A stretch of DNA of 56,791 nucleotides, taken from positions 1 to 56,791 of the forward strand of contig WHTB01000002.1 in the NCBI GenBank assembly GCA_009379735.1, given 5' to 3'. This document shows, piece after piece, positions 40,728 to 48,323 of the stretch; the first letter of the stretch is position 1; every line of letters begins with the position of its first letter. Position numbers and translations under genes: made by a program. The stretch is from Propionibacteriales bacterium (GTDB taxonomy: Bacteria; Actinomycetota; Actinomycetes; Propionibacteriales; Nocardioidaceae). The notes beneath the pieces are model-generated. The model searched no databases, had not been told where the DNA came from, and saw only the letters and a list, made by a program, of their open reading frames with translations.

Positions 40728-41854
40728 CCGGCTCTCACCCCCCGGCGACCGGTAGCCAGCGAGAGGTAGGTCTGCGTCATGGTGTCGGCCGCTGGCGCGA
40801 TGCCGAAGTGACCGGCTCTCTCGCACGCGGCGGCTGCCACCGCCTCTCGCCGGGCGTCGTCGCCCGCGAGCGCGTGCAGAGCCTCGCCGAGCGCGGCGGC
40901 GTTCCCCGGGGGTACCAACAGTCCGTCGCGCTCGTGGGTGATGACCTCGGGGACGCCGCCTACCGACGTGGCGACCGGTGACACCCCCGAGGCCATCGCC
41001 TCGAGCAGGGCGATCGGCAGCCCCTCGTGACGGCTCGACAGGGCGAACACGTCGAAGGCGGGGAGCAGGTCCAGCACGTCGTCGCGCACCCCGGTGAAGG
41101 TCACGGCACCGCCGAGCCCCAGGCTGTGCACGAGATCCTGCAAGTGCTGTCGGCGCGGGCCGTCGCCCACCAGGACCAGCCGCGCGTCAGGCACCGCCGC
41201 CCGCAGCCACGCCAGGGCTGCTACGAGCGTGCTCTGGTCCTTCTTGACCGTCAGGTTTCCCACGGAGCCCACGGTGAACGGCCCCTCCTCGAGGCCGAGG
41301 GACCGTAACGCGCCGCGCCGCGCGCCGGGTCGACGGCGAACCGCGCCCGTGTCGATCCCGTGCACCAGCACGCTCACCGGAGGCCGGCGTGCGCCGGGTG
41401 GTGGCTTGATCGACTCGGCGACCCCGGCCGAGACCGCCCACACCAGAGCGTTGCGCCCAAAGGTGGCGGCGTTCATCCATCTGGTGGGGCGGCGATAGCG
41501 CTGCCACATGTTGTGCTCTGTGTGCACGAGGATGGTGCTGCGCGGGGCCAGCAGGCGGGCCGCGGCCGCGACAACGGGGGAGTGGCTGTGGACGACGTCG
41601 AAGGCGCCGCCGGCCAGCAGAGACCTTAGCGTCCAGGGCCAGGTCCACCGGCCGCCGGAACGGTTCAGGCAGTGGACACGCACCTGCGCTGCGCTGAGAT
41701 CGTCGGCGAGTGCGTCTTTGTACGGCAGCACGTAGCCGACGTCGAGCCGCACCACGGACGGGTCTAGGCAGCGGGCGAGGTTGACCAGCAGCTTCTCCGC
41801 GCCCCCTCTGCCCAGGCCCTTGACCAGCCACAGGACGCGCACCGGAGAGGTCAT
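40724..41854 (-). CDS. Glycosyltransferase, GT4 family
   Basis: A 376-residue GT-B enzyme: L-W-L-V-K-G-L-G-R-G-G-A-E-K at the N-terminus, H-S-H-S-P at the acceptor side, V-G-N-L-T-V-K-K-D-Q (phosphate-binding), L-V-L-V-G-D-G-P and the E-x7-E motif in R-H-E-G-L-P-I-A-L-L-E-A-M. It is coupled by ATGA to the nucleotidyltransferase-fold gene before and the GNAT after. It is the only glycosyltransferase inside the twelve-gene minus-strand run, so it may act on whatever the PqqD/HprK genes handle. The donor is not readable from sequence. Confidence 0.85.
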   Translation of the reverse strand: MTSPVRVLWLVKGLGRGGAEKLLVNLARCLDPSVVRLDVGYVLPYKDALADDLSAAQVRVHCLNRSGGRWTWPWTLRSLLAGGAFDVVHSHSPVVAAAARLLAPRSTILVHTEHNMWQRYRRPTRWMNAATFGRNALVWAVSAGVAESIKPPPGARRPPVSVLVHGIDTGAVRRRPGARRGALRSLGLEEGPFTVGSVGNLTVKKDQSTLVAALAWLRAAVPDARLVLVGDGPRRQHLQDLVHSLGLGGAVTFTGVRDDVLDLLPAFDVFALSSRHEGLPIALLEAMASGVSPVATSVGGVPEVITHERDGLLVPPGNAAALGEALHALAGDDARREAVAAAACERAGHFGIAPAADTMTQTYLSLATGRRGVRAG

Positions 41855-42978
41855 CGCCCGCTCCGCAGGCTCAGGATCTGTGCGAGGCCGCGACGGATCC
41901 GCTGCGCGCGGCCCTCTTGTCGCTCCTCGAGGTAGGACCGCTCCGGCAACGCGAGCGCGAACGCGAACCGGGCCTTGTGCGTCAGCGAAGGGATCGCTTT
42001 CACGGTGGCGAACGACTTCGCCGCGTAGCTGGTGCCGGTGCCGTAGACGGCCAGCTCCGCGGCCGACTGCCGATCCTCCCGGTAGCTCTCGGACCATGCG
42101 CTCAGGGCCAGCACGTCGGCGAGACACAACTCGTGCCATGCCAGGCGGATCGCACGGGCCACGACCGCGTCTCCCCGGCTGGCACTCATCAGCCGGTGCA
42201 TCCGGCCGACGTCCACCGCCTGGGTGAGCAGGATCTGGGCCACGTCACGCAGCGGGACCAGGCGTGGTGTCGTCCCGCCGAGGACGGCGTGGTACGTCGC
42301 GTGGAGCAGGCGTTCCTCCACCGGCAGGCAGTGGACCGGCGTCCCGGCGAGCACGTAGGTCTCGCTGCGCGCCCACAGTTCGCGCAACGGAATGCGCGCG
42401 CCGAACGGTCCCATCGCGAACGTGCGGTGCAGGTCGATCTCGAGACCGTCGGGGGTGCGGAAGCTTGATCCCTTGCTGAACCGGCGGTCGAATCCGGGTC
42501 GTGGCTGCGGAAAGCGACGCTGGTTGCCCGCGCGGGTGAGGGACGCGACGGCGTCGTCGAACGCCTCGCTGGGCACGAGCAGGTCGATGTCGCCGAACGT
42601 ACGCATCCCGGGGTCCGGGTAGTCGAGGTGCGCGCTGGCGGTGCCCTTCAGGGCGCGTACGGGGATGCCCGCGGCCTCGAACGCGCCGACGGTCTCGACG
42701 AGGAGCCGCTCGAGCACCAGCGCCACGGCCAGCGCCTGCAGGTGAGATTCCAGTGCGCGGTCCCGCTGCGACGTGGTGACCGGGAAGGCGTCGTCGGTGA
42801 TAGCGGCCCACAGCAGGCCGGTCATGCGCTGGCTCCGCACCGCCGCGTGCAGGCGTACGAACTCGCGCTCTCCGAGCGGAACCTCGGGCGGGTCCAGCAA
42901 GGAGCCGATCAGGCCGTAGGCCGCGACTGTCCGAGCCAGGCGGGTGGAGTCACCGCCGGACGGGTGAGCCCCCGTCAT
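41851..42978 (-). CDS. Nucleotidyltransferase-fold protein (NTP_transf_5 family)
   Basis: A 375-residue protein with the pol-beta-type pattern of the uncharacterised NTP_transf_5 family: L-K-G-T-A before M-R-T-F-G-D-I-D-L-L-V (metal-binding Asp pair), then D-G-L-E-I-D-L-H-R (third Asp). Family members occur in lasso-peptide, exosortase and polysaccharide loci with PqqD and HprK-like proteins, and their reaction is mostly undefined. All three acidic positions are kept here, so nucleotidyl transfer is possible. ATGA overlap with the PqqD gene before it. Confidence 0.8.
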   Translation of the reverse strand: MTGAHPSGGDSTRLARTVAAYGLIGSLLDPPEVPLGEREFVRLHAAVRSQRMTGLLWAAITDDAFPVTTSQRDRALESHLQALAVALVLERLLVETVGAFEAAGIPVRALKGTASAHLDYPDPGMRTFGDIDLLVPSEAFDDAVASLTRAGNQRRFPQPRPGFDRRFSKGSSFRTPDGLEIDLHRTFAMGPFGARIPLRELWARSETYVLAGTPVHCLPVEERLLHATYHAVLGGTTPRLVPLRDVAQILLTQAVDVGRMHRLMSASRGDAVVARAIRLAWHELCLADVLALSAWSESYREDRQSAAELAVYGTGTSYAAKSFATVKAIPSLTHKARFAFALALPERSYLEERQEGRAQRIRRGLAQILSLRSGR

Positions 42979-43271
42979 CGCCCTCGGGCCCCCTCGACCC
43001 GGAGCAGTCCACGTGCCGTCAGGTCGGCCACCGCATCGGCGATCTCGTGTTCCGCAGGTCGTGTGCCCTGGTGGTCGACGAAGGCGGCCACGATCTCGGG
43101 GAGGCTGTGCCGTCTCCCCAACAGCCGCCACAGTGCCGCACTCCCCCCGCCGAGCAGGGTGACGGCACCGTCGTCACCGGGAGCCAGTACCAGAACGTAC
43201 TGACCGGTGTCTCTCCACAGCACGCCGTCCGACCGCTGGTAGCGGGGCGTGCGGGTGTCGGTCGCCGTCAC
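42975..43271 (-). CDS. Second, divergent PqqD-family protein
   Basis: A 98-residue protein from a GTG. It has the PqqD-like strand-turn-helix: V-L-A-P-G-D-D-G-A-V-T-L-L, G-G-S-A-A-L-W-R-L-L-G-R-R-H-S, then A-D-L-T-A-R-G-L-L-R-V at the end. Compared with the copy at 35855-36145, the D-x-x-x-x-x-x-x-L-D-P-A-G turn has become G-G-G-S-A, so the two may recognise different partners. It is coupled to the NTP_transf_5 gene downstream and the dehydrogenase upstream by 4-base overlaps. Being the first of the set, its placement suggests the module starts here. Confidence 0.75.
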   Translation of the reverse strand: MTATDTRTPRYQRSDGVLWRDTGQYVLVLAPGDDGAVTLLGGGSAALWRLLGRRHSLPEIVAAFVDHQGTRPAEHEIADAVADLTARGLLRVEGARGR

Positions 43272-44578
43272 AGTTTCACCACCGTGCCGTTGGCGGTGCC
43301 GTCGAGGGCGTCGCGGGCGTCGAAGACGAGGCGGGCATGCTTCAGCACCCGGTCGAAGTCGTACCGGTCGTGCGGGGTGAGCACTACCACCGCGTCGGCC
43401 GCGGCGATCGCCTTCGTGGTCAGCCGGGTCCGCCGGAGCCGGAGCCCGTGGCTGTCCAGGCGGTCGACATAGGGGTCGTGGAAGCTGACACGCACGCCGC
43501 GACGGGTCAGTTGCGCCAGCGTGTTGACCGCTGCGGACTCACGCAGGTCGCCGACGTTCGGCTTGTAGGTCACGCCCAGCGCGAGCACATGGGCATCGCG
43601 CAACGGCACTCCTCGCGCGCCCAGCGCGTCCACGATCCGCCGGGTCACGTAGTCGGGCATCTCGGCGTTGATGTCCTGGGCCAGCTCGACCAGCCGGAAG
43701 CGACGTCCCGTGTCGCGTCGTGACTGCCAGGCGAGGTACGTCGGGTCGAGCGGGATGCAGTGCCCGCCGACGCCTGGTCCGGGGTAGAACGGCATGAACC
43801 CGAAGGGCTTCGTGCTCGCGGCCCTGATGACCTCCCACACGTCGATGCCCTGCTCGTGACACTGCATGGCGAGCTCGTTGACGAGAGCGATGTTGACCAT
43901 CCGGAACGTGTTCTCGAGCAGCTTGGCCAACTCGGCGGCCCGGCAGCTCGACAGCGGGTAAACGTCGTCCACCAACTGGCTGTAGAAGAGCGTCGCTGCC
44001 TCGGTCGACGCCGGGTCTGTCCCGCCCACCACGCGAGGGGTGTTGCGCAGCCCGTACTTGGTGTTCCCCGGGTCGATGCGCTCTGGCGAGAACGCCAGCA
44101 GGAAATCTCGGCCGGCCCGCAGCCCGCCCGACTCCAAGAGCGGGCGGAGAACCTGCTCCGTGGTTCCGGGGTACGTTGTCGACTCCAGGATCACCATGCG
44201 GCCGCGGCGCAGCCGGCTGCCGACCTCGCGCCCGGCGCTCTCGACCGCGGTCAGGTCCGGCCGGTGGTCGGTGATCGGGGTGGGCACGCAGATCACCACC
44301 ACGTCGGCCTCCGTGACCGAGTCGAATTCGGTGCCGAACGCCAGACGTCCGCTGTCCACGGCCATGGCGAACATGCCGTCGTCGACCCCGGGGACGACGT
44401 TGCGGCCGTCCTGCAGGGCGGCGACCCGGTGCCGGTCGATGTCGATCCCGGTCACCGTCATGCCGTCCGCGGCAGCGGCCGCCGCCAGCGACAGGCCCAC
44501 ATAACCCTGCCCCACGACACAGACCCGGACCTGCCCGTCGGTCAGCCGGCGGCGCAGGACGTCGAATCGGTCAGCCAT
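43268..44578 (-). CDS. UDP-N-acetylhexosamine 6-dehydrogenase (WbpA/WecC-like)
   Basis: Oxidises C6 of a UDP-HexNAc to the uronic acid with two NAD. The 436-residue protein has V-C-V-V-G-Q-G-Y-V-G-L-S at the N-terminus and the catalytic cysteine in P-G-V-G-G-H-C-I-P-L-D-P, the form seen in WbpA, WecC and TviB rather than glucose dehydrogenases. L-E-N-T-F-R-M-V-N-I-A-L-V-N-E carries the catalytic Lys/Asn neighbourhood and A-L-G-V-T-Y-K-P-N-V-G-D the C-terminal domain. It supplies UDP-GlcNAcA, the first intermediate of the 2,3-diacetamido route, or UDP-ManNAcA (no 2-epimerase was seen). ATG inside the end of the Wzz/kinase gene (8-base overlap). Confidence 0.85.
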   Translation of the reverse strand: MADRFDVLRRRLTDGQVRVCVVGQGYVGLSLAAAAAADGMTVTGIDIDRHRVAALQDGRNVVPGVDDGMFAMAVDSGRLAFGTEFDSVTEADVVVICVPTPITDHRPDLTAVESAGREVGSRLRRGRMVILESTTYPGTTEQVLRPLLESGGLRAGRDFLLAFSPERIDPGNTKYGLRNTPRVVGGTDPASTEAATLFYSQLVDDVYPLSSCRAAELAKLLENTFRMVNIALVNELAMQCHEQGIDVWEVIRAASTKPFGFMPFYPGPGVGGHCIPLDPTYLAWQSRRDTGRRFRLVELAQDINAEMPDYVTRRIVDALGARGVPLRDAHVLALGVTYKPNVGDLRESAAVNTLAQLTRRGVRVSFHDPYVDRLDSHGLRLRRTRLTTKAIAAADAVVVLTPHDRYDFDRVLKHARLVFDARDALDGTANGTVVKL

Positions 44579-46247
44579 GGTCGCTCTCCTCCCGGGCATC
44601 GGCTGTGCCGCTGTGCCCGCTCACCGTGGATTCCTGCGTGACCGGGCGGTTTGCCTTAGACAGCACCGAGAACCGGGCCGATATCTGCTCGAAGAGCGAC
44701 GAGTGGCCGACGTAGTTTTCGAACCTGACCGGCCCCCCGGTGCCGATCAGGACCGCCCCCAGTGCGGGGACGCCCAGGCGTGACAGCAGCCGCTGCGAGG
44801 CAGCCGCCTGGTGCGCGGTGGTCCGGTTGGCGCGGCTGACGACCAGGGCGGCGTCGACGTGCGGCGAGAGGTCCACCGCGTCCGACACCGCCAGCAGGGG
44901 AGCCGTGTCGATGAGGACGACGTCGGCCAGCTCGCGAGCGCGTTCCACCAGCGGCCCGACTCCGGCGAGCAGCGCGCCCGGGTGCCCGGTCTCCTGGCCA
45001 CTCGTGGCGACGCTGACCCCGGCGAACGGGCTCTCACGCAGGATCAGGCCGAGGTCGTGTGCGTGTCCCGCGTTGAGCAGGTCGGACAGGCCGGCCCCGT
45101 CCGGCACGTCGAGGTAGCTATGGATCTTCGGGTTGCGGAAGTCCAGCGACAGCACGAGGACACGGCGTCCCGACTCTGCCATCACGACGGCGAGGTTGGC
45201 GACGGTCGTGGTCTTGCCCTCACCGCCGCGCGGACTGGTGACGAGGATGACGGTGGGATCGTGGGCATGCGGCTGCCCGGGCGAGCCGTCGGGTGCGGGA
45301 CTGGCCCGCAGCAGCAGGACGGCAGAACGCAAGGCCCGGTAGGCCTCGGCCGTTGCGCTCCCGGGTTCCGTCGCCGTGAGAACCGCATGGCCGGTGCGGT
45401 ACTGCCATGGCAGCGCGGGGATCTCGGCGAGGACGGGGAGCTGGAAGGCGGACTCCGCCTGGTCGCGAGTCCGCAGCCGCGAGTCGACCCGCTCCACCAG
45501 CAGCGCCAGGGCCAGCCCCAGCAGCAGTCCGAGGGCGCCGCCGACCGCGAGCCGGCCGCGCGGGGACGACGGGGCGTTGAACCCTCCGGTCACATCCGGG
45601 ATGGGAACGGCAGGCTGCAGCATCTCCAGCGGTCCCGGCGAGATCAGCTCGTCCTGGAGCGCGCTCACCTGTGCCGAGACTTCCGTGTACTGCACTGCCA
45701 GCGCGTCACGCTCGGCCGCGAGCACGGTGTCACCGGGGTCCGAGACCACGGCGCTGTCGAGCTCGGCGAGCCGGTTTCCGAGACCCTCCAGCTGCCTGTC
45801 CAGGACCTTGATCTGCTCGGCGGCTTGCTGGCGCTCGTGCTGGCGTAGGTACGACAACAGCTGGTTCGCGAAGACGTTCACCTTGCGCGCGGTGGCGCGG
45901 CCGTTGCTTCCGGTACTCCGCACGGTCACCGCGCCGGTGTCGGAGTTGACTGTGGCGGACACGCTGGCGGCCAGCACCTGCGGCTCGCCTTCGTAGTCCA
46001 GTTTGGCCGCGGCGAGCTTCGGCACCCTCCCGGCCGTGACGAACAACGCGATCGACCCGAGGTTCGGAGGGGTCTCCAGCGAGGGGTTGGAGACGAGCGT
46101 TGCCGTGGCGGTGTAGGAGTGCACGACGGGCCCGGCCTGGGACTTGGCGGGCAGGGCGAACCAGACCACGACGAGTGCGAGCACCACCGCGCCAACCACC
46201 AACGCCCAACGCCGGCGGACGATGTGCAGGTAACCGATCAGGTCCAC
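44571..46247 (-). CDS. Wzz + BY-kinase-like chain-length regulator
   Basis: A 558-residue fusion. Helix 1 lies at about 14-32 and an extracytoplasmic Wzz domain with a coiled-coil region at about 130-200. Helix 2 at about 232-252 leads to a cytoplasmic ATPase with Walker A S-P-R-G-G-E-G-K-T-T-T (338-348), A' V-L-V-L-S-L-D-F-R (364-372; the family's first Asp is Ser) and Walker B V-V-L-I-D-T-A-P (443-450). The C-terminal tail has only one tyrosine in its last 70 residues (F-E-N-Y-V-G-H), not a cluster, so autophosphorylation would differ from the classical CpsD/Wzc type. It controls polymer length and export. GTG start, 10-base overlap with the PglF-like gene. Confidence 0.85.
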   Translation of the reverse strand: MDLIGYLHIVRRRWALVVGAVVLALVVVWFALPAKSQAGPVVHSYTATATLVSNPSLETPPNLGSIALFVTAGRVPKLAAAKLDYEGEPQVLAASVSATVNSDTGAVTVRSTGSNGRATARKVNVFANQLLSYLRQHERQQAAEQIKVLDRQLEGLGNRLAELDSAVVSDPGDTVLAAERDALAVQYTEVSAQVSALQDELISPGPLEMLQPAVPIPDVTGGFNAPSSPRGRLAVGGALGLLLGLALALLVERVDSRLRTRDQAESAFQLPVLAEIPALPWQYRTGHAVLTATEPGSATAEAYRALRSAVLLLRASPAPDGSPGQPHAHDPTVILVTSPRGGEGKTTTVANLAVVMAESGRRVLVLSLDFRNPKIHSYLDVPDGAGLSDLLNAGHAHDLGLILRESPFAGVSVATSGQETGHPGALLAGVGPLVERARELADVVLIDTAPLLAVSDAVDLSPHVDAALVVSRANRTTAHQAAASQRLLSRLGVPALGAVLIGTGGPVRFENYVGHSSLFEQISARFSVLSKANRPVTQESTVSGHSGTADAREESDHG

Positions 46248-48124
46248 GCCAGGGCCTCCACTCGGGGCGGCTCACCCGGCACTCGGGCGGAGATGCCGAC
46301 CAGGTCTCCGCCAACGAGACGTGCCAGCACGGCCCGCACCCCGCTGTCGTCGCGCTCGGCGGCCGCCGTGATCAACATTGCCAGGGCGTCGTCGAGTTCG
46401 GGCGCGCCGATCGTCACCGGGTCGAGCCGGACGATGGCCGGATGCGACGTATGGTGCTGCCGCTCGTCGGCGGTGTGAAGCTCCTCGCTCAGCTTCTCCC
46501 CGGGCCGGATGCCCGTCACCCGGATCTCGACGTCGAGCCCGGGACGCCGGCCCGAGAGCCGGATCATCCGGTGCGCGAGGTCCAGGATGCGCACGGGCTC
46601 GCCCATGTCGAGCATGAACACCTCGCCACCGCGTGCCAGCGCGGCCGCGTGCAGGACCAGGCGCACTGCCTCGGGGATGCTCATGAAGTAGCGCGTCATG
46701 CGGGCGTCGGTGATGGTCACCGGCCCGCCGTCGCGGATCTGCCGTACGAATGTCGGGACCACACTGCCGCGGCTGCCGAGCACGTTGCCGAACCGGACGG
46801 CGCAGCAGGTCATCGAGTCCGCGCCCCCCAGCACCACCTGCTCGCCGACGTTCTTGCTCGCACCCATCACGCTGTTCGGCCGCACCGCCTTGTCCGTCGA
46901 GATGAAGACGAACCGGCGCACACCGTGGCGCTGGGCCGCGCGTACGACGTTCCGCGTGCCCAGCACGTTGGTCTGCGCTGCCTCGACCGGGTGCTTCTCG
47001 AGCAGCGGCACATGCTTGTGGGCGGCCGCGTGGAAGACCAGGTCGGGCCGCTCCTGCTGGAAAAGCCGGTCGATGGTCGACGCCTCCCGGATGTCTGCGA
47101 GCCGCTGCACCACCGTGGGCGGGAGCCCGGCGGCGGTGTCGAACAGGTGGGTCTCGTCGTGGTCGAGCAGCACGACCCGAGCCGCGCCGAGGCGGGTCAC
47201 CTGCCGGGCGATCTCGGAGCCGATCGAGCCGCCCGCGCCGGTCACGAGCACCGTGAGACCGCGGACCAGGTCGACGATGTCGGTCAGGTCCGTCTCGACC
47301 TGGTCGCGTCCGAGGAGGTCGCTGATCTCGAGGTCGCGGACATCGCGAAGCATCACCTGGCCGCTCACGAGCTCGGACAGTGGGGGGACGACGCGCAGGG
47401 CGACGCCGGTCTCGTCGGCGAGCGCGGCTGCCCGCCGTACGGTCTCCGACGACGCCGACGGCATCGCCAGTACCGCGTGCGTCGCCCCGGTCCGTCGTAC
47501 CACCTCGGGCAGGTCGTCCAGCGATCCCCGCACCACGACGCCTTGAACCTTGCGGCCGCGCAGTCGCGGGTCATCGTCGAGAAAGGCGACCACCCGCGCC
47601 AGGTCGCCCTGCTGCCGGATGTTCCGGGTCAACGCCACACCTGCGGAGCCCGCGCCGATGACGACGAGCGGCGCCGTGTCGATGGACTGATGCCGGTGAA
47701 ACGCGAACAGTCGCGATTGGAAACGGACCGCGCCGACGAGGGCTGTCGCGATGACCGTCGCCATCACCAGCACGGAACCCGGCACGGGACGATCGAGGAT
47801 CAGTACGGCGGGGGCGAGGACCATCAGGCTCGCCACCTGGGCACCGACCACCAGCCGGGCCTCATGCACGCTTGCGAAGCGCCAGACCCCTGAGTAGAGG
47901 CCGGCGACGACCTGGCTGACCATGGTCACGCCCAACGCCAAGGGCAGGAAGGACCACAGGCCCTCCCACGCCTCGCCGGGCACCTCCGCGTCGTAGCGCA
48001 GCACCAGTGCCGCAGTCCACGCCACGGAGACCAGCGCCGCATCGATGACCGCGAACGCCCAGTCGGCTCGGACATGCCGCACAACAGCAGTGGTGAGGTG
48101 CGAGTACGCACGTCTATCCACCAT
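46238..48124 (-). CDS. Membrane-bound nucleotide-sugar 4,6-dehydratase (PglF/WbpM/CapD type)
   Basis: A 628-residue protein: four N-terminal transmembrane helices, a first Rossmann domain (V-V-I-G-A-G-S-A-G-V-A) and a second, catalytic SDR domain (V-L-V-T-G-A-G-G-S-I-G-S-E-I-A). F-I-S-T-D-K-A-V and V-M-G-A-S-K-N follow. The usual SDR tyrosine is Met here (M-G-A-S-K), which is normal for UDP-GlcNAc 4,6-dehydratases. The product, a 4-keto-6-deoxy sugar, is the precursor of bacillosamine or QuiNAc-type residues. Start: ATG after AGGGAGGGG, rather than codons upstream in the same frame. First gene of the twelve-gene minus-strand run. Confidence 0.85.
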   Translation of the reverse strand: MVDRRAYSHLTTAVVRHVRADWAFAVIDAALVSVAWTAALVLRYDAEVPGEAWEGLWSFLPLALGVTMVSQVVAGLYSGVWRFASVHEARLVVGAQVASLMVLAPAVLILDRPVPGSVLVMATVIATALVGAVRFQSRLFAFHRHQSIDTAPLVVIGAGSAGVALTRNIRQQGDLARVVAFLDDDPRLRGRKVQGVVVRGSLDDLPEVVRRTGATHAVLAMPSASSETVRRAAALADETGVALRVVPPLSELVSGQVMLRDVRDLEISDLLGRDQVETDLTDIVDLVRGLTVLVTGAGGSIGSEIARQVTRLGAARVVLLDHDETHLFDTAAGLPPTVVQRLADIREASTIDRLFQQERPDLVFHAAAHKHVPLLEKHPVEAAQTNVLGTRNVVRAAQRHGVRRFVFISTDKAVRPNSVMGASKNVGEQVVLGGADSMTCCAVRFGNVLGSRGSVVPTFVRQIRDGGPVTITDARMTRYFMSIPEAVRLVLHAAALARGGEVFMLDMGEPVRILDLAHRMIRLSGRRPGLDVEIRVTGIRPGEKLSEELHTADERQHHTSHPAIVRLDPVTIGAPELDDALAMLITAAAERDDSGVRAVLARLVGGDLVGISARVPGEPPRVEALAWT

Positions 48125-48185
48125 TCGATCCACACCCCTCCCTCTGGCCGGATGTCCCACTGCACTCCCCACAGACCGCGTCCCG

Positions 48186-48276
48186 ACCACGTGGTGTCTT
48201 CTGCCCACACTGTGGCACGCCACCCACACGCCCGCAGCGGATTCCGCTAACCGTGGGAAATTTTTCCGAATCCGCT
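48186..48276. promoter_or_regulatory. Cluster of palindromes between divergent PglF-like and ugd genes
   Basis: In 91 bases there are four dyad elements: ACCACGTGGT (48186-48195), CCACACTGTGG (48205-48215), GCGGATTCCGC (48237-48247), and a 9-base inverted pair AGCGGATTC (48236-48244) / GAATCCGCT (48268-48276). The last pair encloses GGAAATTTTTCC (48256-48267), an AT-rich island. The last dyad could also fold as a stem. The region must drive a 13-kb minus-strand operon and the ugd operon, so a regulator binding here could control both. Confidence 0.5.
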
Positions 48277-48323
48277 TTGGCGCAGTGCTCGGGCTGGCAC
48301 ACTCCGAAACGGGAGGGGCTTCC

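Noticed and set aside
34505-43271. A classical lasso-peptide gene cluster
   Set aside because: PqqD, HprK-like and NTP_transf_5 proteins are present, but there is no asparagine-synthetase-like cyclase, no transglutaminase-like leader peptidase and no short precursor peptide.
46100-47893. Plus-strand frame of about 597 codons
   Set aside because: It is antisense to the PglF-like dehydratase, which has full motifs; the frame's product is His/Asp/Arg-rich and featureless.
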